Assembly: GCA_017480115.1 (NCBI GenBank)
Contig: JAFVBH010000019.1
Span: 1-64,000, forward strand
Length of the DNA: 64,000 bases
Source of the DNA: Clostridia bacterium
GTDB lineage: Bacteria > Bacillota > Clostridia > Oscillospirales > Acutalibacteraceae
Direction of reading: 5' to 3'
In this document: piece after piece, positions 8,278 to 17,461 of the stretch
Numbering within the stretch: position 1 is the stretch's first letter
Layout of the letters: each line of letters opens with the position of its first letter
Made by a program: the position numbers and the translations under genes
Notes under the pieces: generated by a model
Databases searched by the model: none
Told to the model about the DNA's origin: nothing
The model's input: the letters and a program-made list of their open reading frames with translations, nothing else

Positions 8278-8307
8278 ATCATAACACATAATGTATAAAT
8301 TATGCAA
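8278..8307 (-). promoter_or_regulatory. Likely promoter of gdhA
   Basis: On the minus strand TTGCAT (8302-8307) and TATGAT (8278-8283) are spaced by 18 bases, about 50 bases upstream of the start codon. The 414-base gap to nifJ is AT-rich and holds the two divergent promoters; no small gene was seen in it. Confidence 0.6.
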
Positions 8308-8501
8308 GATGTTCAGAAAATATTTAAATTTTATTTAAAATTTTCGTATAATAAGTTTTAAAGATGCATAAAAATACTTTTTAATTGGAAAAATTTTCTG
8401 TGCAGTATTTTATTAAATTTACAAATGTCTATTTCTTGATGGTATAAATATACGAGAATACTACATCTTGTGATTTTTTTTGATTTTCTTAGGATTATAT
8501 A

Positions 8502-8530
8502 TTTACATTTTACGCAATCGGTGTTAAAAT
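8502..8530 (+). promoter_or_regulatory. Likely promoter of nifJ
   Basis: TTTACA (8502-8507) and TAAAAT (8525-8530) are spaced by 17 bases, giving a 5' leader of about 100 bases before the start codon. GAGGAGG before the ATG is a strong ribosome-binding site. Confidence 0.65.
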
Positions 8531-8639
8531 AGCAATGTTGCGTTATGATAATCGGGGAGAGATGCTGCGATCGGCGCCCCGTTATCGACACTGTATTCCC
8601 GTCAACAAATTTTTCTCTTGAGGAGGATTTTTTCAACTT

Positions 8640-11600
8640 ATGGCAAGAAAAATGAAAACCATGAAAGGTAACGCTGCGGCGGCATATGTATCCTACGCGT
8701 TTACCGAGGTTGCCGCGATCTATCCGATCACGCCGTCGTCCGATATGGCGGAAGAGACCGATCAGATGGCTGCAAGAGGCGTAAAAAATATCTTTGGGCA
8801 GACCGTCAAGGTCGCAGAGATGCAGTCCGAGGGCGGCGCGTCCGGCGCTGTACACGGCTCTCTCGCCGCCGGAGCGCTCACCACGACCTATACGGCGTCG
8901 CAGGGGCTTCTTCTGATGATCCCCAACCTGTATAAAATCGCCGGTGAATTGCTGCCTTGCGTGGTTGACGTTTCCGCGCGCTGCGTTGCGTCCCATGCGC
9001 TGAATATTTTCGGCGACCATTCCGATATTTATGCTTGCAGACAGACCGGTATGGCAATGCTTTGCTCCGGCAACGTGCAGGAGGTCATGGATCTTGGCGC
9101 GGTGGCGCATCTGTCCACCATCAAGAGCCGCGTGCCTTTTATGCATTTCTTTGATGGCTTCCGTACGTCTCACGAAATTCAAAAAATTGCGGTATGGGAC
9201 TATGACGATCTGAAGAGCATGGTCGATTTTGACGCTGTCAATGATTTCCGCCGCAGATCTCTGAACCCCGAGCATCCCGTGCTGAGAGGTTCGGCGCAGA
9301 ACCCTGATATTTTCTTCCAGGCGCGCGAGGCATGCAACAAGTATTATGAAAACGTTGTTGACGTGACCGAGAAATACATGCAGGAAGTCAATAAAAAGAT
9401 CGGCACCAACTATCAGCTGTTCAACTACTACGGCGCTGAGGACGCAGAGGATATTATCATCGCGATGGGTTCCGTCTGCGACACGATCAAGGAGACAGTC
9501 GATTACCTCAATGCGAATGGCAGAAAGACCGGTCTTGTGACCGTCCGTCTTTACAGACCTTTCTCCGCGAAGCACCTGATCGGCGCAATCCCCAAGAGTG
9601 TGAAGCGCATCTCCGTTCTCGACAGAACCAAGGAGCCCGGCTCTCTCGGCGAGCCCTTGTTCCTCGACGTTGTTGCCGCGCTTGCGGATTCCGAGTTTAA
9701 GAACGTACCCGTTTACGGCGGCAGATACGGCCTGGGTTCCAAGGATACCAACCCCGCCTGCATCGCCTCCGTATTCACCAACATGGAAGCGGACGCGCCC
9801 AAAAAGCGCTTCACTGTGGGCATTGACGATGATGTTACTTATCTTTCGCTTCCCGTTGTTGATTTTCCGGATACAACGCCCGCAGGCACCCGTTCCTGCA
9901 AGTTTTGGGGCTTGGGTTCCGACGGTACGGTCGGCGCCAATCAGAACACCATCAAGATCATCGGTGACAACACTGATATGTACGCGCAAGGATATTTCGC
10001 CTATGACTCCAAAAAGTCCGGCGGTCTGACGATTTCCCACCTGCGTTTCGGGACAAGTCCCATTACCTCCACCTATTACATCAATAAGGCGGATTTCGTT
10101 GCTTGCTCCACCCCGTCCTATGTGACCAAGTACAATATGGTCGAGGATCTGAAAGAGGGCGGTACGTTCCTGCTGAACTGTCAGTGGACGCCCGAGCAGC
10201 TGGACGCCGAGCTTCCCGGTCATATGAAGCGTTATATCGCAAAGAATAAGATCAACCTTTATATCATCGACGCGATTTCCATTGCGAAGGAACTGGGTCT
10301 GCGCGGCAGAACCAACACCGTTTTGCAGTCCGCATTCTTTAATCTGACGGGGATTATTCCCGCCGATAAGGCAAACCAGCTGATGAAGGACGCCGCCACC
10401 CGCTCGTTCTCGAAGAAGGGCGAGGAAATCGTAAAGATGAACCATGACGCGATCGACAGAGGCGCCAACAGCGCGGTCAAGGTTGAAGTGCCCGCGGCTT
10501 GGGCGGACGCTGAGGACGTTGCCACCGTCAACGAAGTGACGGCTGACCGTCCTGAGATGGTGGATTTCGTTACTAATATTCTCGATCCCATCAACGCGCA
10601 GAAAGGCGACGCGCTGCCTGTCTCCGCGTTCCTGAATGCTGCCGACGGCACCTTCCCCCAGGGCTCCGCTGCCTTTGAGAAGCGCGGTATTGCCGTGGAC
10701 GTTCCCGCTTGGGATTCGACCAAGTGTATCCAGTGCCATTTCTGCTCCCTCGTTTGCCCCCATGCCGTCATCCGTCCCGTCGTTATGACAGAGGAGGAGG
10801 CTGCGGCTGCGCCTGCGGCGGCAAAGGTTGTTGACATGAAGCAGTTGCCCGGCTACAAGTACACCATGTCCGTTTCCGTGCTGGACTGCACTGGCTGCGG
10901 CTCCTGCGCAAACGTATGTCCCGCGAAGGCGCTGACTATGACCTCCGCCGTTTCTCAGGCTGCGCAACAGGAAGTATTTGACTTCGGCGTAAATATTCCC
11001 GAAAAGGACGCTGCAAAAGATAAGTTCCAGAAGAACCTTGTCAAGTCCAGCCAGCTCAACAAACCCCTGCTCGAGTTCTCCGGCGCTTGCGGCGGCTGCG
11101 GCGAAACGCCTTACGCAAAGCTTGTTACTCAGCTTTTCGGAGACAGAATGTATATTGCCAATGCCACCGGTTGTTCCTCCATTTGGGGCGGCAGCGCGCC
11201 CAGCACACCTTACACGGTCAACAAAGAGGGGAAAGGTCCCGCATGGGCAAACTCGCTGTTTGAGGATAACGCGGAGTTCGGCTATGGCATGATGCTCGCC
11301 AATAATCAGATCAGAGACCGGCTGACCGAAAAGGTCAACGCGCTGGCTGACGCGGAAAAGGTATCTGACGACGTTAAGGCTGCCTGCCGTGCATGGCTTG
11401 ACACGAAGGACGACAGCACTGAGAATGCCGCGCCCGCAAAAGCGTTGGTGGAAGCGCTGAAAAATGCGCAGTTCGGTTGTGACTGCTGTAAAGCGGCTGC
11501 GGCTGACATCTTGACCGACAGCGACTACCTCGCAAAGAAGTCCCAGTGGATCTTCGGCGGCGACGGTTGGGCATATGACATCGGTTTCGGCGGCCTCGAT

Positions 11601-12200
11601 CACGTGCTGGCTTCCAATGAGGACGTCAATATTCTCGTATTCGATACCGAGGTTTACTCCAACACCGGCGGTCAGGCTTCCAAGTCCACGCCGACCGGTG
11701 CGGTTGCAAAGTTTGCCGCTAAGGGCAAGGCTGTAAAGAAGAAAGACCTTGCGCAGATCGCGATGAGCTATGGCTACGTTTATGTGGCGCAGGTTTCCAT
11801 GGGCGCTGATATGAATCAGACCATCAAGGCGATCAAGGAAGCGGAGGCTTATAAGGGACCCTCGATCGTGATCGCGTATGCGCCCTGCATCAACCACGGC
11901 ATTAAGGGTGGTTTGGCGACCAGCATCGCGGAAGAAAAGAAGGCGGTTGCCGCCGGTTACTGGCACAATTTCCGTTTCAATCCCGATCTGAAAGCCGAGG
12001 GCAAGAACCCGCTGACCATTGACAGCAAAGCGCCCTCCGCCAGCTATCGTGAGTTTATCCTCAACGAGACCAGATACACCTCCTTGCAGAGAGCGTTTCC
12101 GGACAGAGCGGAAGCCCTGTTTGAGTCCTCCGAAGCGAATGCGAAGGATAAGTACGCGCACCTGCTCAGACTGGTCGATCTGTATAAGCCCGCTGAATAA
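8640..12200 (+). CDS. nifJ: Pyruvate:ferredoxin (flavodoxin) oxidoreductase
   Basis: Oxidatively decarboxylates pyruvate to acetyl-CoA and CO2 with reduction of ferredoxin, the central catabolic step in anaerobic Clostridia. The 1186-residue single-chain enzyme has the usual length and domain order. The N-terminal pyrimidine-binding domain has 'YPITPSSDMAEETDQMA'. A two-cluster ferredoxin domain has cysteine motifs starting at about residues 696 ('CIQCHFCSLVCP') and 750 ('CTGCGSCANVCP'). The C-terminal TPP domain has 'GGDGWAYDIGFGGLDHV' and 'DTEVYSNTGGQASKSTPTG'. With hydF in the same window it suggests electrons can be released as H2. The gene is monocistronic, with its own promoter and terminator. 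Confidence 0.97.
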   Translation: MARKMKTMKGNAAAAYVSYAFTEVAAIYPITPSSDMAEETDQMAARGVKNIFGQTVKVAEMQSEGGASGAVHGSLAAGALTTTYTASQGLLLMIPNLYKIAGELLPCVVDVSARCVASHALNIFGDHSDIYACRQTGMAMLCSGNVQEVMDLGAVAHLSTIKSRVPFMHFFDGFRTSHEIQKIAVWDYDDLKSMVDFDAVNDFRRRSLNPEHPVLRGSAQNPDIFFQAREACNKYYENVVDVTEKYMQEVNKKIGTNYQLFNYYGAEDAEDIIIAMGSVCDTIKETVDYLNANGRKTGLVTVRLYRPFSAKHLIGAIPKSVKRISVLDRTKEPGSLGEPLFLDVVAALADSEFKNVPVYGGRYGLGSKDTNPACIASVFTNMEADAPKKRFTVGIDDDVTYLSLPVVDFPDTTPAGTRSCKFWGLGSDGTVGANQNTIKIIGDNTDMYAQGYFAYDSKKSGGLTISHLRFGTSPITSTYYINKADFVACSTPSYVTKYNMVEDLKEGGTFLLNCQWTPEQLDAELPGHMKRYIAKNKINLYIIDAISIAKELGLRGRTNTVLQSAFFNLTGIIPADKANQLMKDAATRSFSKKGEEIVKMNHDAIDRGANSAVKVEVPAAWADAEDVATVNEVTADRPEMVDFVTNILDPINAQKGDALPVSAFLNAADGTFPQGSAAFEKRGIAVDVPAWDSTKCIQCHFCSLVCPHAVIRPVVMTEEEAAAAPAAAKVVDMKQLPGYKYTMSVSVLDCTGCGSCANVCPAKALTMTSAVSQAAQQEVFDFGVNIPEKDAAKDKFQKNLVKSSQLNKPLLEFSGACGGCGETPYAKLVTQLFGDRMYIANATGCSSIWGGSAPSTPYTVNKEGKGPAWANSLFEDNAEFGYGMMLANNQIRDRLTEKVNALADAEKVSDDVKAACRAWLDTKDDSTENAAPAKALVEALKNAQFGCDCCKAAAADILTDSDYLAKKSQWIFGGDGWAYDIGFGGLDHVLASNEDVNILVFDTEVYSNTGGQASKSTPTGAVAKFAAKGKAVKKKDLAQIAMSYGYVYVAQVSMGADMNQTIKAIKEAEAYKGPSIVIAYAPCINHGIKGGLATSIAEEKKAVAAGYWHNFRFNPDLKAEGKNPLTIDSKAPSASYREFILNETRYTSLQRAFPDRAEALFESSEANAKDKYAHLLRLVDLYKPAE

Positions 12201-12214
12201 TTTCAATGCAAATG

Positions 12215-12247
12215 AACCGGTATCGCTGCTGCGGCGATACCGGTTTT
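12215..12247 (+). terminator. Terminator of nifJ
   Basis: ACCGGTATCGC and GCGATACCGGT form an 11-bp stem followed by TTTTT, 15 bases after the stop codon. Confidence 0.88.
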
Positions 12248-12276
12248 TCGTCGGCAGGGAAGTGTGTTCATCTCAG

Positions 12277-12350
12277 ACAAATAAGAAGAACGCCTTCGGC
12301 GTATCAACCCCCCGACCCCCAATCTTGGGGGCGGATCGGTGCTTCTTGTT
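12277..12350. repeat. Multi-hairpin intergenic element
   Basis: Between nifJ and thiI lie an ACGCC/GGCGT hairpin with a TTC loop, a CCGACCCCC/GGGGGCGG stem with one bulge, and outer AAGAAG/CTTCTT arms that could close the element. Next to it (12357-12381) is another 9-bp hairpin (AAACTGCTC/GAGCAGTTT). No open frame with a ribosome-binding site was seen. It could be a degenerate mobile repeat or a small RNA. Confidence 0.4.
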
Positions 12351-12400
12351 ATATGCAAACTGCTCACAACGCGAGCAGTTTCCTATATAATAAAAAACGA

Positions 12401-12435
12401 GACGGCACAAGCATTTTGAAGTGTTTGTGCCGTCC
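12401..12435 (-). terminator. Terminator of the iscS-thiI unit
   Basis: On the minus strand GACGGCACAA pairs with TTGTGCCGTC around a 14-base loop, followed by CGTTTTTTATT. Confidence 0.82.
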
Positions 12436-12461
12436 TTATAATAATATTTGGAGAATGTAGT

Positions 12462-13649
12462 TTACTCCGCGTCCTCTCGCAGGGATATATAGCGGATCTC
12501 CGCCGTTTCCGCAGCGATCTTTAAAAGTTCCGTCCAGTCGATCACTGCCTCTGTTTCCTCTAAAAGCTCCGGCGTCGGTTTGGTTTTCGGGTGCTTTGGG
12601 GTAAATACGGTGCAGCAGTCCTCATACGGCTCGATGGAAATATCAAAGGTATCGATCTTGCGTGAAATTTCAATAATTTCCGTTTTATCCATACCGATGC
12701 AGGGGCGAAAAACGGGATATGCGGCAGCCTTGTCCGTACAGCCGAGGGCATAGATCGTTTGACTGGCGACCTGCCCGACGCTTTCGCCGGTGATCAGCGC
12801 CTGACAGCCCTCTTTTTCCGCCAGCATGGACGCAATGCGCATCATGTGCCGCCGCATCACAAGCGTAAATGTATCCTCGGGGCAATTATCGCGGATCGCC
12901 TCTTGGATCTCTGTAAAGCGGACGGTGTAAAGCTTGATCCTGCCGCTGTACTGCGCGACCTTGCGCAGCAGCTCATGCACTTTCATCTCCGCGCGTTTTG
13001 AGGTGTAGGGCGGGGAGGCGAAATGTACCGCCGCCAGCTCGATACCGCGCTTTGCCATCATCCAGCCGGCGACGGGACTGTCGATACCGCCGGAGATCAG
13101 CAGCATGCCCTTGCCGTTGGTACCGACGGGCATACCGCCCGCGCCCTTTTCCTGATTGCCGTGAATAAACGTATACCTGTCCCGTACCTCGATATAAACG
13201 ATCAGATCGGGGTTGTGTACGTCAACCTTGAGATGCGGGTGTCGTTTCAGGATATACGCGCCCGCTTCACGGGAGATTTCGGGGGATTTATAAGGAAACT
13301 TTTTGTCGGAGCGCTTGCTCTCCACCTTAAAGGTGCGCACAGCCTCCAATTTGTTATAAAGATATTCTTCCGCGGTTTTCAGAATTGTATCAAAATCCTT
13401 ATCGCATAACGCGGCTCTGGAATATCCGACAATACCGAATACCTTGCCGATGATCTCCGCCGCCTCATCAAGGTCGGTATCTCCATTTTCCGGCATGACA
13501 GAAATCGTAGACTGCGCCTTTTCAAAATGAAATTTCCCTAAATGGGAAAGTCTGCGACGGATGTTTTTTATCAATTTATCTTCAAATGTGGAGCGGTTTA
13601 AGCCTTTCAGCGCCAGTTCTCCGTCCTTAACAAGTATAACTTCCTTCAT
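12462..13649 (-). CDS. thiI: tRNA 4-thiouridine synthase ThiI
   Basis: Transfers sulfur to uridine-8 of tRNA and, in some bacteria, supplies the thiazole of thiamine. The 395-residue product has an N-terminal ferredoxin-like/THUMP region (up to about residue 165) and the PP-loop ATP pyrophosphatase motif 'LLISGGIDSPVAGWMM', followed by 'ALITGESVGQVASQT'. It lacks the C-terminal rhodanese domain of the E. coli enzyme, as is usual in Firmicutes. It lies 15 bases downstream of a cysteine desulfurase gene that is probably its dedicated sulfur donor. They share a transcription unit ending in the terminator at 12401-12435. Confidence 0.94.
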   Translation of the reverse strand: MKEVILVKDGELALKGLNRSTFEDKLIKNIRRRLSHLGKFHFEKAQSTISVMPENGDTDLDEAAEIIGKVFGIVGYSRAALCDKDFDTILKTAEEYLYNKLEAVRTFKVESKRSDKKFPYKSPEISREAGAYILKRHPHLKVDVHNPDLIVYIEVRDRYTFIHGNQEKGAGGMPVGTNGKGMLLISGGIDSPVAGWMMAKRGIELAAVHFASPPYTSKRAEMKVHELLRKVAQYSGRIKLYTVRFTEIQEAIRDNCPEDTFTLVMRRHMMRIASMLAEKEGCQALITGESVGQVASQTIYALGCTDKAAAYPVFRPCIGMDKTEIIEISRKIDTFDISIEPYEDCCTVFTPKHPKTKPTPELLEETEAVIDWTELLKIAAETAEIRYISLREDAE

Positions 13650-13664
13650 TACGTTTTTCTGTCC

Positions 13665-14792
13665 TTATCTCAAAAAAATTTTTGTTGCTTCATTCAGCTG
13701 GGTATACAGCGCGCACATATCTTCTGCCGTAGTGAAACGGGAAAGACTGATCCTGATCGCGCTGTCAATGCGCTGGGGCGCAATCCCGATGGCAGTTAAG
13801 ACGTCGCTGCGTCTGCCTTTTTTACAGGCGGAACCGGCGGAAACGTAGATGCCGTTGTCCGACAAATAATTGATCAATACCTCTGAGGGAATACCCGGTA
13901 TAGATATGTTGATCACGTACGGCAGCGCGTCTGCTGGGGAGTTGACAAAAATACGGTTGTTCTCCCCGAGCATGCCGATAAAATCATCTCTGATTTTTTT
14001 TGTTTTTGCCAGCTGTTCTCGGGGAGATGGCAACGCTGCCGCAGCCGCGCCGAAACCCGCAATGGCGGGGGTCGCCTCCGTGCCGGAGAACATGCCGTTT
14101 TCCTGCCCGCCGCCGAGTATGTACGCGGGAAGATGCAATCCTTTTTTTATATAAAGCGCACCGGCGCCTTTCGGGCCATGGATTTTATGGGAACTGACCG
14201 TCAGCAAATCCACGCCAAGCTTTGACGGTTTTATGTCCAGTTTCCCGAACCCCTGTACCGCGTCGCAATGAATCAGCGCGCCGCAGTTGCTGTTTTTCAC
14301 CATTGCAGCTGCGTCGGCAATGGGATTGATCGCGCCGATCTCATTATTAACCAGCATCATGGACACCAGAATTGTTCCCGGCGTCAGTGCGCTGCGCAGC
14401 ACGGAAAGGGAAAACTTTCCATCGCGGTTTGTCGGCAGCGCGACGATTTCATACCCCATGGATTCCAGCCGTTTCATCGGCTCTTTGACGCTGGGGTGCT
14501 CCAAAGATGTTGTGATGATCCGTTTTCCACGTCTGCCCATCAACCTTGCAGCGCCAAAAATGGCGGTATTATTTGCCGTAGTGCCGCTGGGCGTGAAATA
14601 CACCTCCTCCGTGTTACAGCCGATTGCGTCTGCAACACGTCTGCGGGCTTTTTTCAACGCATCAAAAGCATCGTTGCCCGGCTTATGCTTTGAGGACGGG
14701 TTCCCGAAGGTCTCGGTCATCATCTTATACATTGCGTCAACTGCGGGCTTGCACAGCGGCGTTGTGGCGCTGTTATCAAGATATATATCCAA
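13665..14792 (-). CDS. Cysteine desulfurase (NifS/IscS family)
   Basis: PLP-dependent removal of sulfur from cysteine, forming an enzyme persulfide. The 375-residue product has 'DNSATTPL' at the N terminus, the PLP-lysine motif 'VSSHKIHGPKGAG' near residue 200 and the active-site Cys in 'SAGSACKKGRRSDV' near residue 330, so it is of the group with a short catalytic loop. Being immediately upstream of thiI, it most likely feeds tRNA thiolation, as NifZ does in Bacillus. A role in Fe-S assembly is also possible. AAGGATTG precedes the ATG. Confidence 0.92.
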   Translation of the reverse strand: MDIYLDNSATTPLCKPAVDAMYKMMTETFGNPSSKHKPGNDAFDALKKARRRVADAIGCNTEEVYFTPSGTTANNTAIFGAARLMGRRGKRIITTSLEHPSVKEPMKRLESMGYEIVALPTNRDGKFSLSVLRSALTPGTILVSMMLVNNEIGAINPIADAAAMVKNSNCGALIHCDAVQGFGKLDIKPSKLGVDLLTVSSHKIHGPKGAGALYIKKGLHLPAYILGGGQENGMFSGTEATPAIAGFGAAAAALPSPREQLAKTKKIRDDFIGMLGENNRIFVNSPADALPYVINISIPGIPSEVLINYLSDNGIYVSAGSACKKGRRSDVLTAIGIAPQRIDSAIRISLSRFTTAEDMCALYTQLNEATKIFLR

Positions 14793-14997
14793 TGTAAAAC
14801 AATCCTTTCGTTTGGCTGTGATACATTATATTCAAATCAAAGCGATCCGTATACCGCAATATTATACTATATTTTTCATGCTGAATCAACAAAAGTATTT
14901 TACTTTTCTGTCGATTTTTAAAAAAAGGAATGATTTATCTTTCATATTCCCATGCAATCTGCAAACAGTAGCATCAATTGAGTAAAGGAATGATTGC

Positions 14998-16338
14998 ATG
15001 AAGACAGGGAAAAAAAGAAATCACATACGCTTGGCAAGTTTTCTGATTGCAGCATTTTTATCTCTGAGCATATGGGGCGTCAGGGAGCATACGCAAAAGG
15101 AAAAATATAACCGCTTAATCATGCTGACTAACCAGCAGTCCGTGACAGAGCTGGCAACCTATATGAGCGAGCTGGAGGACTCTCTTGCCAAAAGTTTATA
15201 TTGCAAAACATCGCCGATGCTGTCGAATATCGCGGCAAAACTGTGGCGGGAGTCCTCCTGCGCGAAGCTGAGTCTGTCGCATTTGGGCGACAGCGACATG
15301 CATTTACCCGGCACTTATAAATTTCTCTCGCAGGTGGGCGATTATACGCTCTATTTAAGTGAAAAAGCGGCAAAAGGGGAAACAATCACCGAGGACGAAT
15401 ATCAAATGCTGAAGACCCTCAAGGGATATGCGGAGAAATACGCGCAACAGGCGAGCTATATGACGGATCTGATCGACAGCAACAGTTTTTCCTTTGGCAA
15501 AAGCGATATTGCCTATCTCGACAAAAATATGGAGACAGTGCAATTTTCCGACGCCATGGTTGACTCAGAAAAAAATGTCAGTGATTTTCCGACGCTGATT
15601 TATGACGGTCCCTTCGCGGACAGCGTGGAGACAAAAAAATCCCTAATGCTTGAACATGCACAGACGATTTCCGATGAGGACGGACGTAAACGCGCCGCGA
15701 CGCTTTTGCATACAGATCTGGGCAACATCGAAACTATCGGCGAGGAGCACGGCAATGCTGCGTCGTATCTTTATACTGACGGCAGTAAAACCGTGGCAGT
15801 AACTAAAAAAGGCGGATACTTGCGGTACATGCTCGGCAACGAATATGCGGAAGAGGAAACGATGGGCATTCCCGAGGCGATCACCAAGGGCAGGGAATTT
15901 TTAGAGAGTATCGGATATTTGGGGATGGAGGATAATTATTATGCCGAAGCAGACGGTATAGCGACCGTCAATTATGTATATACGCAAAACGGCGTTACCT
16001 GTTATCCGGATCTTATCAAGGTGTCTGTGGCGCTGGATAGCGGTGATATTACCGCTTTTGACGCGACCCACTATCTGATGTATCATCATGCGCGGGAGCT
16101 TACCGCTGTCGGTAACGATTTGGCAAAGTTGACCGCCTCTGTGAATCCCCATTTATCAATCCGTGATTATAAATCGGCAGTGATTCCCACTGACGGCGCC
16201 GACGAGATATTTACCGTAGAATTTTTTTGTCGCAGTGAGGACGGCACCGACGTACTGGTATATGTAAATCCTGCAACGGGATTTGAAGAAAATATTCTTC
16301 TGCTGACGTATTCCGATAACGGAATTCTTACCAAGTGA
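14998..16338 (+). CDS. ypeB: Germination protein YpeB
   Basis: Spore-cortex germination factor that in Bacillus stabilises the lytic enzyme SleB at the inner spore membrane. The 446-residue product has one N-terminal membrane segment (about residues 10-28). A long central region has 'QQSVTELATYMSELEDSLAKSLY', typical of YpeB, and the C-terminal part has PepSY-like repeats ('IPEAITKGREFLESIGYLGM' region). AAAGGAATG precedes the ATG. No sleB gene is adjacent, unlike the common sleB-ypeB pair. The next gene is a small lipoprotein that could be co-transcribed. Confidence 0.88.
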   Translation: MKTGKKRNHIRLASFLIAAFLSLSIWGVREHTQKEKYNRLIMLTNQQSVTELATYMSELEDSLAKSLYCKTSPMLSNIAAKLWRESSCAKLSLSHLGDSDMHLPGTYKFLSQVGDYTLYLSEKAAKGETITEDEYQMLKTLKGYAEKYAQQASYMTDLIDSNSFSFGKSDIAYLDKNMETVQFSDAMVDSEKNVSDFPTLIYDGPFADSVETKKSLMLEHAQTISDEDGRKRAATLLHTDLGNIETIGEEHGNAASYLYTDGSKTVAVTKKGGYLRYMLGNEYAEEETMGIPEAITKGREFLESIGYLGMEDNYYAEADGIATVNYVYTQNGVTCYPDLIKVSVALDSGDITAFDATHYLMYHHARELTAVGNDLAKLTASVNPHLSIRDYKSAVIPTDGADEIFTVEFFCRSEDGTDVLVYVNPATGFEENILLLTYSDNGILTK

Positions 16339-16397
16339 ATAAGATACAAAATCAAGGGTATAATCAATACTGTTCATGATGAAAGGAGAAAACAAAA

Positions 16398-16775
16398 ATG
16401 AATAAAAAAATTGCAGTCGCGGTAATTCTGTGCTTGGCGTGTGTTTCCCTGCTTTTCGGCGCGTGTAATGATAATCGCGGAAACGTAAACACACCTGCGA
16501 CCAGTGCGCAGAATACCGCAAACAACGCGGCGAGAGAAAACAACAATTCGATTTTGCCCGGCACAAATATCCCGGATACAACGGTTGACGGTGCGCTTGA
16601 AAATGCGGCGGACAGAATCATGGACGGGGCGGAGAACGCTGCCGACAGAGTTGCTGACGGCGTCAATGACGTGGGTAACGGTCTTGAGAGCAGGGTGGAT
16701 GACGCGCTGGATATGGGTAGAGACAATAACGCAAACAATACGACCGTAACAACGACAAACAATCGCAACGACTGA
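16398..16775 (+). CDS. Small Asn/Asp-rich lipoprotein, possibly spore-associated
   Basis: A 125-residue protein with a lipoprotein signal peptide ending in 'LLFGAC' (lipidated Cys23) and a low-complexity mature part. A heptad-like run ('ALENAADRIMDGAENAADRV') predicts one helical segment. The C terminus is rich in Asn and Thr. It lies 59 bases after ypeB with a strong ribosome-binding site (GAAAGGAG), so it may belong to the same sporulation unit. It resembles small YhcN/YlaJ-type spore lipoproteins only in general architecture; no domain is recognised. Confidence 0.68.
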   Translation: MNKKIAVAVILCLACVSLLFGACNDNRGNVNTPATSAQNTANNAARENNNSILPGTNIPDTTVDGALENAADRIMDGAENAADRVADGVNDVGNGLESRVDDALDMGRDNNANNTTVTTTNNRND

Positions 16776-16805
16776 GTTGTTAAAGACAAAATCGACAGCA
16801 AAAGT

Positions 16806-16840
16806 AAACGTCCGGCGTGAAAATCCGGGCGTTTATTTTA
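16806..16840 (+). terminator. Terminator after small lipoprotein gene
   Basis: AAACGTCCGG pairs with CCGGGCGTTT (one G-U pair) around a 9-base loop, followed by a T-rich run. Confidence 0.75.
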
Positions 16841-16873
16841 TTTCATAGGAAACTTCTCCGTTTCCTGTAAAAT

Positions 16874-16964
16874 AATTTTAACGCCCGCCGAACCTGCTCT
16901 TTGGGCAGCGGCGATGGCGTAACCGAAAGCTTGTAGCTTCGCTGCTGAAGCCGCTTTCTTGTAT
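16874..16964 (-). repeat. Folded intergenic repeat, copy B
   Basis: The reverse complement aligns along its length with copy A (2063-2166). It has a shorter central hairpin (GGCTTC/GAAGC with an AGCAGC loop) and several substitutions. Position, between ypeB's lipoprotein gene and the arsR promoter, is intergenic like the other copies. It contains no open frame. Confidence 0.75.
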
Positions 16965-17004
16965 GTCAACGTCCCAATAAATATCGGAAATATATATAAA
17001 ACCC

Positions 17005-17052
17005 TTGACAAACACAAATCAATATATTATCATATGAATAGATGTTCATATG
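17005..17052 (+). promoter_or_regulatory. Promoter and ArsR-type operator of the metal-efflux operon
   Basis: TTGACA (17005-17010) and TATCAT (17028-17033) are spaced by 17 bases. Overlapping and following the -10 box is a perfect inverted repeat, CATATGAA-TAGATG-TTCATATG (17031-17052). It matches the ATGAA-N6-TTCAT-type operators of ArsR/SmtB repressors. Binding there would block RNA polymerase, so autoregulation by the next gene is likely. Confidence 0.82.
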
Positions 17053-17068
17053 AAAGGACGTTAAATTT

Positions 17069-17437
17069 ATGCCGAATGACAATATCGACGTAGAAAAATG
17101 CGACTTCCTGTGCGTACATAAGGACACTGTCCGCGAGGTGCTGGACAGTATGCCCGACGATGAAAAGCTTTACGATCTGGCGGAGCTGTTCAAGGTATTC
17201 GGGGATTCTACGCGCATTAAAATTCTGTACGCGCTGTTTGAAAAGGAGCTGTGCGTCTGTGATATTTCCAATTTGCTGGGGATCTCCCAAACCGCGGTTT
17301 CTCATCAACTGAAGATTTTAAAAACAAATAATCTGGTCAAATCCCGCCGTAACGGCAAGATCGTGTTTTATTCGCTGGACGACGATCATGTGTATTCCAT
17401 TATCGGCTGCGGTATGGAGCATATTAACGAGCTGTGA
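17069..17437 (+). CDS. ArsR/SmtB-family metal-responsive repressor (CadC-like)
   Basis: A 122-residue winged-helix repressor with 'VFGDSTRIKILYALFEKELCVCDISNLLGISQTAVSHQLKIL'. The 'ELCVCD' cysteine pair in the metal-binding helix, together with cysteines in the N-terminal tail ('KCDFLC'), matches the CadC/ArsR type that senses soft or divalent metals such as Cd, Pb or Zn. It is first in an operon with a metallochaperone-like protein and an efflux ATPase, and a palindromic operator overlaps its promoter. Metal release of the repressor is inferred from the family. Confidence 0.9.
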   Translation: MPNDNIDVEKCDFLCVHKDTVREVLDSMPDDEKLYDLAELFKVFGDSTRIKILYALFEKELCVCDISNLLGISQTAVSHQLKILKTNNLVKSRRNGKIVFYSLDDDHVYSIIGCGMEHINEL

Positions 17438-17461
17438 GTAACGATTGAAAGGAGTCTTTTT

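Noticed and set aside
8358-12206. 1282-codon open frame on the minus strand opposite nifJ
   Set aside because: It is the mirror of a conserved, high-GC-third-position gene (PFOR). No ribosome-binding site, no recognisable domain, and it overlaps the true gene completely.
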